Shown: positions 7,184-14,538, numbered from the stretch's first letter. The stretch is 45,174 nucleotides of DNA from a bacterium (GCA_021825445.1 JAKAHA010000008.1:1-45174); one strand, 5' to 3'. Numbers and translations are program-made. The notes: generated by a model from the letters alone, not told the origin.

Positions 7184-7830
7184 ATTTTTAGGATTTCATT
7201 ATAGATGTTTTTTGTAATTTCTTCAATCCCTTTATTTCCATCAATATTAATCCACTTTCCCCAAGGTTGTTTTTCGACGAGCATTTTATATTGTTTAGCC
7301 GTCTTTCTTATAAAATCAAAGTCTTTTTCTCGAAAGTTTTTGATTTTATCTTCACCATGTTTTCGCTTGATGGCAATATCTGGATCAACGTCAAGATAAA
7401 AAATAGCATCAGGTACTTCTATCTGAAAGTTTTTGGCAAAATCAACTGCCATTTTCATATCGATTCCCTCCAAGGTCTGATAACAGAGAGTAGTTGAAAA
7501 GTAACGGTCGGCGATTAGGATAGGTTGTAGGTTGTAGGGGGTAGGGGGTAGGGTTAATCCGCGTTTTTCTTGGATCATTTTTTTATCCATGACAAACTGC
7601 ATTGTGTAAAGAAGAAACTGTTGCTCCGCCGTCAAACCCTTATTTTCATAAAGAAAATCGCGAATAATTTTCCCCACGTTTCTTTCATAATCGGGGTATT
7701 TGAACAAAAAAACTGGTTTTTTTTCTCCCTCGACTTCGCTCGGGACTTGATGATTTTTAAGTTTTTCAAAAATCATTTTCGCCTGTGTCTCACACCCCGC
7801 CCCATCAATTCCTTCGATGACGATAAACAT
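7180..7830 (-). CDS. tmk: Thymidylate kinase with altered P-loop
   Basis: It would phosphorylate dTMP to dTDP. Fold signatures are clear: GIDGAGCETQ (7-16), a DRY motif at 108-110 in ADRYFSTTLCYQ, and PDAIFYLDVDPDIAIKRK. The P-loop normally reads GxxGxGK(S/T); here the essential Lys is Cys13 (codon TGT, read directly on the minus strand). Two repeat insertions are visible in frame: VPSEVEG (about 29-35, from a CTCGACTTCGCTCG repeat) and LPPTPYNLQP (94-103, from a TAGGGGG-type 7-nt array). The start has GCTATAAT ending 6 nt before ATG, a leaderless signal. It heads the tmk-ndk-ndk run. Confidence 0.88.
   Translation of the reverse strand: MFIVIEGIDGAGCETQAKMIFEKLKNHQVPSEVEGEKKPVFLFKYPDYERNVGKIIRDFLYENKGLTAEQQFLLYTMQFVMDKKMIQEKRGLTLPPTPYNLQPILIADRYFSTTLCYQTLEGIDMKMAVDFAKNFQIEVPDAIFYLDVDPDIAIKRKHGEDKIKNFREKDFDFIRKTAKQYKMLVEKQPWGKWINIDGNKGIEEITKNIYNEILKI
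7521..7553. repeat. 7-nt tandem array TAGGTTG/TAGGGGG in tmk
   Basis: TAGGTTG occurs twice and TAGGGGG twice, followed by TAGGG. On the coding (minus) strand it reads PPTPYNLQP just before the DRY motif of thymidylate kinase, so a functional gene has absorbed the array. Confidence 0.8.
7726..7745. repeat. TCCCTCGACTTCGCTCGGGA repeat in tmk
   Basis: An imperfect hairpin repeat read as PSEVEG on the coding strand. Truncated relatives lie immediately upstream of the MFP gene start (16310-16326, TTCGACTTCGCTCAA) and upstream of the glutaredoxin-like gene (29137-29152). Confidence 0.7.
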
Positions 7831-7887
7831 AAATTTATTATAGCATTTAAAATTAAAATTTTAATGAAAGAGCTAATAAGTCATATG

Positions 7888-7922
7888 TTGACTTTACAGT
7901 TCCAATAAATTATATTGAATTA
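7888..7922 (+). promoter_or_regulatory. Leaderless-type promoter of the 7923 gene
   Basis: TTGACT (7888-7893), 17-nt spacer, TATATT (7911-7916), then GAATTA and the ATG at 7923. Transcription would begin within a base or two of the start codon. Confidence 0.65.
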
Positions 7923-8546
7923 ATGCCTAAATTAATTCCAAAAGAAACAATAAAAAAAATTAAATTATTAAGACAACATGGGTATAGTTTGCCTGAAATT
8001 AAGAAAGAAGTTAAAGCGTCTCATGGAAGCGTTTTTCGTCATATTCAAGGCGTAAAAATATTACCTAAATATTGGAAAGAATGGCATGGAAAACAAGGTG
8101 GGAGTATCAAACGCATGAAACGTAACGAAAAATTAGCTGAAGAAAGAGCAAAAAAAGCCATTTTTTCATTATCAAATAAAGAAAAGATGATATTTCTTTC
8201 AGCTCTGTATTGGGGAGAAGGGAATAAAAAAGATTTCAACTTGATTAATTCTGACCCTGACCTAATTAAAGTTTTTATTAATGGATTGGCGAGCCTTTTC
8301 AATGTTAAAAAAGATGATTTAAAAATTAGTATAAGAATCTTTGAAGATTTAAATAAAAGCGAATGTTTAAAATTTTGGTCAACCATAACGGGTGTTCCCG
8401 TAAATAAATTTGTACGCGTAAACATATTAAAGGGAGGGAAGAAAGGTAAGCTTAATCATGGTATGTGTCGGGTCAGAGTCAAAAAAGGTGGGGATTTGTT
8501 AAAATATGTAATAGCAATTAAAAAAAGGCTAGTAGAGTTGTTTTAG
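7923..8546 (+). CDS. HTH protein with LAGLIDADG-like domain
   Basis: 207 residues. Residues 1-45 are a helix-turn-helix of resolvase/transposase type (ETIKKIKLLRQHGYSLPEIKKEVKASHGSVFRHIQ). A basic linker follows. Residues about 88-120 read LSALYWGEGNKKD...INSDPDLIKVFINGL, which resembles a LAGLIDADG motif (LxxLYxGEG) and the strand after it; the motif's usual acidic residue is present as E100 or so. It may be a homing-endonuclease-derived DNA-binding protein. The last base of its TAG stop is the first base of tRNA-Arg. Family call is by motif only. Confidence 0.6.
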   Translation: MPKLIPKETIKKIKLLRQHGYSLPEIKKEVKASHGSVFRHIQGVKILPKYWKEWHGKQGGSIKRMKRNEKLAEERAKKAIFSLSNKEKMIFLSALYWGEGNKKDFNLINSDPDLIKVFINGLASLFNVKKDDLKISIRIFEDLNKSECLKFWSTITGVPVNKFVRVNILKGGKKGKLNHGMCRVRVKKGGDLLKYVIAIKKRLVELF

Positions 8547-8617
8547 TCTCCGTAGTTCAATGGATAGAACTGGCGCGTCCTAAGCGTCTAATGGTGGTTC
8601 GATTCCGCCCGGGGACA
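8546..8617 (+). tRNA. tRNA-Arg(CCU)
   Basis: Acceptor GTCTCCG pairs with CGGGGAC (one U-G), D-stem GTTC/GAAC, anticodon stem GGCGC/GCGTC with loop GTCCTAA (anticodon CCT), T-stem GGTGG/CCGCC with TTCGATT, discriminator A. CCA is not encoded. It reads AGG. The first base is shared with the upstream gene's stop codon. Confidence 0.93.
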
Positions 8618-8622
8618 CAAAA

Positions 8623-9024
8623 TTAAAAACTTCTCGCAAGATCCCAAAAATCATATAAAACAGAGGCACTATAAAGGATTATCAAACTTAAATCAAAGAT
8701 GAAAAAATTCCCGATGAGCAGCGTCACAATCACTGATGTCATTTCCAAGGAAAGACCAATCAATAGCATCAAAAGCCCAGTCGTCATATGAGATAAATAA
8801 CGAGATTTTTCATTTCTATGTTCAGTCTTTTCATAAGTAAAAGCAAAGTTTCCAAAACAGGCAGTCACTGACAAGATACTTACTGCAACTAACAAGCTTC
8901 CAAGTATGGATTTATCAATGTTAACCAAGCCCCCAAGAGATGATTGTATGTTGAGTTGAGTAAAAATAAGAATGACAATAATTATAATATTCTTTGCAAC
9001 ATTTTCCCAAAATGCTTTTTTCAT
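8623..9024 (-). CDS. Hypothetical four-helix membrane protein
   Basis: 133 residues from the ATG at 9024 (MKKAFWENVAKN). This start is preferred over one 36 nt upstream because an extended -10 box TGGCATAAT ends 7 nt before it. The protein has about four membrane helices, a charged loop KTEHRNEKSRY in the middle and no recognisable motif. It sits between tRNA-Arg (convergent, 5 nt) and the sortase (divergent). Function unknown. Confidence 0.6.
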   Translation of the reverse strand: MKKAFWENVAKNIIIIVILIFTQLNIQSSLGGLVNIDKSILGSLLVAVSILSVTACFGNFAFTYEKTEHRNEKSRYLSHMTTGLLMLLIGLSLEMTSVIVTLLIGNFFIFDLSLIILYSASVLYDFWDLARSF

Positions 9025-9099
9025 ATGATTAATTATGCCAAAATAATAATTGATAATCAAACTTCTTTTGGTTTTTTAGATACAATATAAGTAAAGCCT

Positions 9100-9855
9100 A
9101 TGAAAAACTCAACAAACTTGTCCAAAAAACACCTCATTCGTCACCACATTCATCGTTTGAAAACGAGCGAATATGCACGTATTCTTATTCTTCGTACGGT
9201 CGGGAATTTTTTGTTATTCTCGTCACTTTTTATGATTGCCAAGACGTTTTGGCAGCCGATCAAGGAGGAATTGATCTATTTTGTCAATGTTCGGATACAG
9301 AAGAAGTATTTAGTTGGTGAAATTCGAAATTCGAAATTCGAAATTCGAAATGAGGAAAATGCTAAGGGTCTGCTGGCAAAAACCTTCAATATTAAGCAAG
9401 TGGAAATTCTAGCTCCAGTTGACCCAAACTTTAGTATTGTTATCCCCAAAATTGGTGCCAATGCCAAAGTCCAATCAAATATTGACGCTTCAAATGGAAA
9501 AATATATTTAACTGCCTTAAATAAAGGAGTTGCGCATACTCTCGGGACTGCTTTCCCAGGAGAAGGCGGACATATATTTCTATTTGCTCACTCAACTGAT
9601 TATTTTTGGAATATCAGCACCTACAATGCAATATTTTATCTTTTGTATAAGTTAACAAGTGGTGATGAAGTCGACTTGTTTTATAAAGGTCAACGCTATG
9701 TTTACAAAGTAATTGGACAGGAGGTGGTTGATCCTTCTCAAGTTCAATATCTCACCAGAAAAACAAATAGAGAATTTTTGACTCTGCAGACCTGTTGGCC
9801 GCCAGGGACGACACTCAAGAGACTACTTATATTTGCGGTAAGAGTAGCAGAATAG
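9100..9855 (+). CDS. Sortase family transpeptidase
   Basis: 251 residues with one N-terminal membrane anchor (about 29-48) and an extracytoplasmic sortase domain from about 105. Catalytic residues are H164 (LFAHSTD), C232 (TLQTCWPPG) and R241 (TLKRLLIFAVR), in the classic order and spacing. Sortases cleave a C-terminal sorting motif on surface proteins and attach them to a cell-surface nucleophile. No LPxTG-like substrate was noticed in the window. Residues 74-87 are encoded by four GAAATTC heptamers inserted in the stalk between anchor and domain. It is convergent with the PEGA gene, 1 nt apart. Confidence 0.9.
   Translation: MKNSTNLSKKHLIRHHIHRLKTSEYARILILRTVGNFLLFSSLFMIAKTFWQPIKEELIYFVNVRIQKKYLVGEIRNSKFEIRNEENAKGLLAKTFNIKQVEILAPVDPNFSIVIPKIGANAKVQSNIDASNGKIYLTALNKGVAHTLGTAFPGEGGHIFLFAHSTDYFWNISTYNAIFYLLYKLTSGDEVDLFYKGQRYVYKVIGQEVVDPSQVQYLTRKTNREFLTLQTCWPPGTTLKRLLIFAVRVAE
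9320..9353. repeat. GAAATTC heptamer array in sortase gene
   Basis: GAAATTC is repeated four times, then GAAATGA. It encodes EIRNSKFEIRNEEN in the linker between membrane anchor and catalytic domain; period 7 with period-3 codons makes the encoded peptide repeat every 7 residues. Confidence 0.9.
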
Positions 9856-9856
9856 A

Positions 9857-11023
9857 TTATCTAATCCCCACAAGATAAAGATCTGGCAGTTCGTTCACCT
9901 GTGAATTTAGGTTAATAAGCACGACAATCTTTCCATCACTGGTTGAATTAAAAAATGTCTTTTCAAACGGTCCTGAGTATATTGTTTGCTTATTAGTATT
10001 ATCATAATCAATTATCGAAATTTTATTTTCCTCTTCAACGACAAAATGACGAGAATCATAGTACCACTTTATATTGGAGAGTAGGGAGTAGGAGGTAGGG
10101 AGTAGGATGGGGAAATTTTTATCTTCTTTACGGTCGTAGACGTATATCATATTTTTTATTAGAGACCTTTCCTCAGGAGTTTGATTGGTCGAAATTAAAG
10201 GTGGATTAATCATTATTGGCAATTCAACATTTTCTTTTGATTTATATAAAACCTTAGTTTCGTTTGGAGAAAAAGAAATAATATCAAAAGAAGCAGACGC
10301 AATTTTATCAAAATTCTCGGGAAAAGTTTCCAAAATCTTCGTGTAGTTTTTATTTTTTTCGGTAGCCCAAGCCTCAACGAGTGCTTCTTTAGAAAGAGTT
10401 ATCTCCAATGGATTAAGATTGTCTTCTTCAAGATTTATGAGGTAGCTATTTTGTGAAAATTCAAAAATTGCCTGTTTTTGATCGGGAGAAAATATTACAT
10501 TTATATTTTTCATGTCGACAGTATTTGAAATTTGAGGTAAATCAACAATTTTATTTAAAGGAGGAAAAAATGGAAGTGTTTTTTTACTCGCATCAAAAAG
10601 GTATGCTGAGCCGCTGGCAAAAATTACTATTTTGTCGCTGTCATCTATAGCTATCGCTTTGATAATTCCAAGATTTGTCAAAGGCGAAAGGGATGGGTTG
10701 ATAGGAAAAAGAATTGGATCGATATTAATGACCAATTCTCCTTTTAGATTTATTTGCTTGCTCCAACTGGTATATCCTTCTTTTCTTATTTCGACTAAGT
10801 AATTTGCTGGAGGAAGTGTTAGATTGGTGTCGGTTACTCCTTTCAATTCTCCATTAACGAAAATTTTTGCAGCTTTAGGGATAGAATTTGCAGAAATTAT
10901 TCCAGTTGATTTTAGAGACCTATTTTCTATGTCGAATCGATATCCTCTAGCATAACCAATTACTATAACTAAAATCGTCACAAATAGAACAAAGAATATC
11001 AATCTTAAAAAGATTTTTGTCAT
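9857..11023 (-). CDS. PEGA-domain protein with membrane anchor
   Basis: 388 residues. A signal anchor spans about 5-24. Residues about 40-108 form a PEGA domain (AKIFVNGELKGVTDTNLTLPPANYLVEIRKEGYTSW), which is a surface-exposed beta-sandwich. The rest is beta-rich with repeated strand patterns (KIVIFASGSAYLF, KQAIFEFSQNSYLI), like a propeller. It is probably a cell-envelope binding protein; ligand unknown. A 7-nt array encodes LLPTSYSLL near residues 305-316. The start has TATAAT ending 5 nt upstream and shares a 25-nt gap with mreB in the other direction. Confidence 0.75.
   Translation of the reverse strand: MTKIFLRLIFFVLFVTILVIVIGYARGYRFDIENRSLKSTGIISANSIPKAAKIFVNGELKGVTDTNLTLPPANYLVEIRKEGYTSWSKQINLKGELVINIDPILFPINPSLSPLTNLGIIKAIAIDDSDKIVIFASGSAYLFDASKKTLPFFPPLNKIVDLPQISNTVDMKNINVIFSPDQKQAIFEFSQNSYLINLEEDNLNPLEITLSKEALVEAWATEKNKNYTKILETFPENFDKIASASFDIISFSPNETKVLYKSKENVELPIMINPPLISTNQTPEERSLIKNMIYVYDRKEDKNFPILLPTSYSLLSNIKWYYDSRHFVVEEENKISIIDYDNTNKQTIYSGPFEKTFFNSTSDGKIVVLINLNSQVNELPDLYLVGIR
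10077..10109. repeat. GGGAGTA-type heptamer array in the PEGA gene
   Basis: GAGAGTA, GGGAGTA, GGAGGTA, GGGAGTA in tandem, then GGATGGG. The coding strand reads PTSYSLLS in the propeller-like part, in frame. Confidence 0.75.
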
Positions 11024-11048
11024 CAGATATTATACAATATTTATATAT
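11024..11048. promoter_or_regulatory. Overlapping divergent promoters, PEGA gene and mreB
   Basis: The 25-nt gap holds TATAAT on the minus strand (5 nt before the PEGA start) and TACAAT on the plus strand (about 10 nt before mreB). The two -10 boxes overlap, so polymerases starting one gene would hinder the other. Confidence 0.5.
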
Positions 11049-12056
11049 ATGTTTTTTCGAAAAAAAATTGGAATTGATCTTGGGACTGCAAATACTTTAG
11101 TCTACGTAGCCGGAGAGGGAATTGTTTTAAATGAACCGACTGTCGTTGCCTATTCTATTGAAGATAAAAAAATTTTAGCTGTGGGTGAGGATGCTCGCGA
11201 GATGATTGGGAGAACTCCAGGGTCAATCGTTGCTTCCCGTCCAATGAAGGAAGGTGTAATAGCTGACTACACGACTACTTCGGCAATGATCACATATTTT
11301 TTAAAAAAAGGACTAAAAGGTGGTGTCTATTGGCCGGAAGTTATGATCTCAATACCTGGTGGCTCTTCACAGGTTGAAAAACGAGCCGTGGTTGCAGCTT
11401 GTAAACAAGCGGGGGCATCGGACGTCTACTTGATTGAAGAACCATTGGCAGCCGCCATCGGAGCTAAATTACCCATTTCTCAAGCGTCAGGGCAAATGAT
11501 TGTCAATATTGGTGGAGGAACGACTGAGATTGCCGTAATTTCTTTGGGTCAGTTGGTGGTCTATAAGACGGTTCGAGTCGCAGGTACAAAATTAGATGAA
11601 GCAGTTATGACAGAGCTTCGAAAAAAACATAACATGATTATTGGGGAGCGAACAGCCGAGGATATTAAGATTAAAATTGGAAATGCATTGGTGGATGATA
11701 AAGTAGGCGAAGAACGAAAGATGGAAGTGAAAGGACGGGATTTTCAAAGTGGACTCCCAAAAATATATGAGATCGGAGAAAAGGATGTAAATTTGGCATT
11801 AATTAAACCTTTAAAGGGAATTCTTGATGGGATCAAAGAAGTATTATCACAAACTCCACCGGAACTTGCGGCAGACATTGTCGATAAAGGAATTGTTCTC
11901 TCTGGCGGGACATCTCTGCTTACAAATATTGATAGGTATATAACTTACTACACTGGCGTGTCTTCTTTTGTCGTTGAAGATCCTTTATTTTGCGTTATTC
12001 GTGGAGTAGGAATGGCGATAGAGAATTTGGATTCGTTTAAGGATGCTATCCGATAG
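11049..12056 (+). CDS. mreB: Rod-shape-determining protein MreB
   Basis: 335 residues, full length. Actin-fold signatures: phosphate-1 loop IGIDLGTANTLVYV (7-20), NEPTVVA, MISIPGGSS, EEPLAAAIGAKLPI, MIVNIGGGTTEIAVIS (phosphate-2) and GIVLSGGTSLLTNID. MreB filaments guide cell-wall synthesis on the inner membrane. No mreC, mreD or rodA is next to it, so the usual operon is broken up. It is followed by a 225-nt gap filled by a repeat element. Confidence 0.97.
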   Translation: MFFRKKIGIDLGTANTLVYVAGEGIVLNEPTVVAYSIEDKKILAVGEDAREMIGRTPGSIVASRPMKEGVIADYTTTSAMITYFLKKGLKGGVYWPEVMISIPGGSSQVEKRAVVAACKQAGASDVYLIEEPLAAAIGAKLPISQASGQMIVNIGGGTTEIAVISLGQLVVYKTVRVAGTKLDEAVMTELRKKHNMIIGERTAEDIKIKIGNALVDDKVGEERKMEVKGRDFQSGLPKIYEIGEKDVNLALIKPLKGILDGIKEVLSQTPPELAADIVDKGIVLSGGTSLLTNIDRYITYYTGVSSFVVEDPLFCVIRGVGMAIENLDSFKDAIR

Positions 12057-12061
12057 TAAAA

Positions 12062-12260
12062 AATAAATTTCTAATTTCTAATTACTAATTACTAATAAAT
12101 TTTCAAACTCAAATATTTTAATAGGTTTATAGTAAAATATATTATTACTGTTTTTGTTTTACCACTAAAATAGTATAAATATTTATATAACGACATGAAC
12201 TATTATAAAATAATTTGAACAAAACCAGTTTAGAAATTAAAAATTAGAAATGAGAAATTA
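12062..12260. repeat. Long inverted-arm element with AATTTCT heptamers
   Basis: The left arm AAATTTCTAATTTCTAATTA plus TAATTACTAATAAATT and the right arm TTTAGAAATTAAAAATTAGA plus AATGAGAAATT are inverse heptamer arrays. The core (about 110 nt) is AT-rich without an ORF. It fills the gap between mreB and the GT26 gene; no other gene or RNA is seen there. Confidence 0.65.
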
Positions 12261-12281
12261 TCTTATAGAAATTATACAAAA

Positions 12282-13016
12282 ATGAAATCAAAAAAAATAT
12301 TAGATATTACGATAAATCCTGAAAGTAAAACGAGTATCCTAGAGAAAATCTTATTGTACATCAAGAAACCAACAGGTTTTTTTCATATTGTCTCTCTTAA
12401 TCCGGAAAACTTGGTTATATCTACTGAAAATGAATCCTTTAAAAAGGTTATTGAGACAGCCCAAATTAAGATAGTTGATGGAGTGGGGGTTGTCCTGGCA
12501 GCCCGATGGCTAGGTGTTGAGGCTGGCGAGCGGGTGACTGGAGTGGGACTAATGGAAGATCTGTTAAAGATGGCGTCAGACAGACGCTTGCGAGTGCTTA
12601 TGATTGGAGGAAAATTAAATCTAGCACTCCGACTTGCTCAGTGCTACCAAAAAAAATATCCTGAGGCTAAATTTTTTGGTCTTGGAGGGATTTCCGATAT
12701 CCAAAATCCAAAAAAAACTGAAGAAAAGACCATTTTTGATATAGTGACCGACTATAAGCCCCATTTAGTATTTGTGGCATTTGGTTCGCCATATCAAGAG
12801 CTTTGGATAGAGCGTCATAAAAAGGAGTTTAATAATTGCGTTGTTATGGGGGTCGGGGGAGCTTTTGATTATTTGTCCGGCAACATTAATCGTCCACCGA
12901 CTATCATACAAAAGCTCGGACTTGAATGGCTATATCGACTACTTCATCAGCCATGGAGATGGAGAAGACAGATGAGACTGATAAGATTTATTTGTTTATT
13001 TATTTTTAATAACTAA
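12282..13016 (+). CDS. WecB/TagA/CpsF-family glycosyltransferase (GT26)
   Basis: 244 residues, usual size. Family blocks are present: HIVSLNPENLV, KIVDGVGVVLAARWLG with the conserved Asp, GERVTGVGLMEDLL, LRVLMIGG, VFVAFGSPYQELWIERHK and VMGVGGAFDYLSGNINRPP. Enzymes of this family add ManNAc or a related sugar to a lipid-linked precursor at the membrane surface, in teichoic-acid or capsule pathways. The C-terminal helix (LLHQPWRWRRQMRLIRFICLF) is the amphipathic membrane-binding tail. It overlaps the next minus-strand gene by 4 nt at the 3' ends. Confidence 0.92.
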   Translation: MKSKKILDITINPESKTSILEKILLYIKKPTGFFHIVSLNPENLVISTENESFKKVIETAQIKIVDGVGVVLAARWLGVEAGERVTGVGLMEDLLKMASDRRLRVLMIGGKLNLALRLAQCYQKKYPEAKFFGLGGISDIQNPKKTEEKTIFDIVTDYKPHLVFVAFGSPYQELWIERHKKEFNNCVVMGVGGAFDYLSGNINRPPTIIQKLGLEWLYRLLHQPWRWRRQMRLIRFICLFIFNN

Positions 13017-13216
13017 CCTTCCTTACGACTTATTATGGGTGATATCTCAGGTGTTTTTTTGGCTGATGTTGAAACATGTGGAATTATAGGAATAGCACTA
13101 TGAAGACTTCGACCTTCTTTATCTGGCTTTCCTATTCTATAAACCCATTGTTCGTACACAACGTTGAATGGTTTTAATAACCCATGAATAAATATAATTA
13201 CAGGTACTTTTTTCAT
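13013..13216 (-). CDS. Small hypothetical protein, 67 aa
   Basis: Starts MKKVPVIIFIHGLLKPFNVVYEQW; family unknown. The frame is open for a further 26 codons upstream, but those come from an ATTCCC...GGGAAT repeat. The ATG at 13216 is preferred because a near-perfect promoter (TTGACA, 16 nt, TATAAT) ends 7 nt before it. The N-terminus is hydrophobic but short; the rest is basic and Ser/Pro-rich (SAIPIIPHVSTSAKK). Coding status rests mainly on that promoter. Confidence 0.5.
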   Translation of the reverse strand: MKKVPVIIFIHGLLKPFNVVYEQWVYRIGKPDKEGRSLHSAIPIIPHVSTSAKKTPEISPIISRKEG

Positions 13217-13251
13217 TCTTGTAATTATAAATACAATATCATATTTGTCAA
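13217..13251 (-). promoter_or_regulatory. Consensus promoter, leaderless, for the 67-aa gene
   Basis: Minus strand: TTGACA (13246-13251), 16-nt spacer, TATAAT (13224-13229), 7 nt, ATG. This is the best sigma-70-type match seen in the window. Confidence 0.75.
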
Positions 13252-13265
13252 ATGCAAATTTTATT

Positions 13266-13293
13266 CTGGATTCCCGCCTTCGCGGGAATGACA
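13266..13293. repeat. ATTCCCGCCTTCGCGGGAAT repeat
   Basis: A single hairpin unit bounded by CTGG and GTCAT-type ends. It lies between the small minus-strand gene and the nucleotidyltransferase gene and adds a spurious in-frame extension (MSFPRRRES) to the former. Confidence 0.9.
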
Positions 13294-13314
13294 TAGTGTA
13301 ATATTGTTCTATTT

Positions 13315-14145
13315 ATGAATAAGCAAACTAAAAAATCAATCGCTAAAGTCCTCAAATACTTTTCAATTTTTGGGTACAGGCCTACCTTAGATGAACTTTA
13401 TACTTTTTTACCGATTAAAGTTGATAAAAACAAGCTAAAATATACTCCAGTAGAGTATAGTATACGAAGAAAAATATCTCAAAAAAAACTAAATAATTGG
13501 CGATTTAGAGTATATATAAAGCTTATTTCATTATTTCCTCAAATCAAGCTGGTTGGTCTATCTGGTTCGATATCAATGATGAACGCGAGGGAAGATGATG
13601 ATATCGACCTATTTATCATCACGGAAAAAAATAGATTGTTTACCGGTCGACTCATCGTCGTAGCTTTAGCACAAATATTAGGATTAAGGAGAACAAGAAA
13701 CAATTTAGCAATGAAACAATTTAACAATGGTTTTGCTGACAAAGTTTGCCTTAACTTATTTTTCGACGAACGTAATCTTAAAGTACCCAAGTTTAAGCAA
13801 ACTCTTTTCGTTGGTCATGAAGTGCTACAAATGAAGCCGATCATTGTCAAAGGTGACATTTACGAGAGGTTTTTGAAAGCAAATAGGTGGGTGTTTAGGT
13901 TATTTCCAAATGCCAGAGAAGTAGTAAGTAGTAAGTATGAAGTATTAAGTATAAGAAAAAACAAAAAAAAGACGCTTAATACTTACTACTTAATACTTAA
14001 TACTTTAACTAATAAAATTGAACAATTACTTAAAAAGTTTCAATTAAATTCAATTAATAAACATAAAACTACCGAAATCATTACCTCCTCCCAGCTTTGG
14101 TTCCATCCTGATGACTTTGAGAAGAGGTTGAGATTGAAAAGATAA
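13315..14145 (+). CDS. Nucleotidyltransferase-fold protein
   Basis: 276 residues. Residues 79-100 read LVGLSGSISMMNAREDDDIDLF: the GS...DxD motif of the pol-beta superfamily with D96 and D98 as metal ligands. The protein probably moves a nucleotide onto a small molecule, protein or RNA; the substrate is not evident. An N-terminal helical domain (1-70) precedes it. Residues about 202-231 are encoded by a 90-nt element whose two arms are inverted heptamer arrays, so that region is probably a disordered loop. The start is ATG at 13315 with TAATAT about 10 nt upstream. Confidence 0.75.
   Translation: MNKQTKKSIAKVLKYFSIFGYRPTLDELYTFLPIKVDKNKLKYTPVEYSIRRKISQKKLNNWRFRVYIKLISLFPQIKLVGLSGSISMMNAREDDDIDLFIITEKNRLFTGRLIVVALAQILGLRRTRNNLAMKQFNNGFADKVCLNLFFDERNLKVPKFKQTLFVGHEVLQMKPIIVKGDIYERFLKANRWVFRLFPNAREVVSSKYEVLSIRKNKKKTLNTYYLILNTLTNKIEQLLKKFQLNSINKHKTTEIITSSQLWFHPDDFEKRLRLKR
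13919..14008. repeat. Inverted-arm heptamer element (AGTAGTA/AGTATTA) inside nucleotidyltransferase gene
   Basis: Left arm: AGTAGTA twice, AGTATGA, AGTATTA, AGTATAA. Right arm: CTTAATACTTACTACTTAAT and ACTTAATACTTTA, the inverse. The 24-nt core is A-rich. The element could fold into a long hairpin and yet is read through in frame. A sister copy lies at 37134-37229 outside genes. Confidence 0.85.
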
Positions 14146-14170
14146 CATTTTTTGATAAGATTAGTGGATT

Positions 14171-14533
14171 GTGAAAAGAACACGAGAACAACAGGTTTTT
14201 TCAATATTCATTGTTGCTTCATTATTATTAACAATGTGTCGTGCAAAAGTAAATTTTGTTGAGGGAATGGTAGGAAAGTATGAAGGTGATGTTTATCAAG
14301 TTTTAAATGATGATAGTAGGACCATAGTTTGGTGTGAAATTCCCAAGCAAACAATACGTTTGGGAACCGAAAGAAAAGATGGAAATTTAGGATGGGCATT
14401 TAGAATTCCTGATGGAGTAGTCGATGATGGGGCTTGTGGTGGAAAAGAAGGGCAATATTTTGTTACGAAGGCTGCTTTAGGAATAAATGGTTTCGAGACG
14501 GAAAAGGTTCACAAAACTTCAAAAGAAAAATAA
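14171..14533 (+). CDS. Hypothetical secreted protein
   Basis: 120 residues from GTG at 14171. An N-terminal hydrophobic stretch (FSIFIVASLLLTMCRA, about 10-25) looks like a signal peptide or anchor; LTMC is a poor lipobox. Two further Cys (WCEIP, GACGGKEG) could pair outside the cell. The mature part is short and beta-rich (VGKYEGDVYQVL, RTIVWCEIP). TAAGAT ends 9 nt before the GTG. Family unknown. Confidence 0.55.
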   Translation: MKRTREQQVFSIFIVASLLLTMCRAKVNFVEGMVGKYEGDVYQVLNDDSRTIVWCEIPKQTIRLGTERKDGNLGWAFRIPDGVVDDGACGGKEGQYFVTKAALGINGFETEKVHKTSKEK

Positions 14534-14538
14534 TGGAA

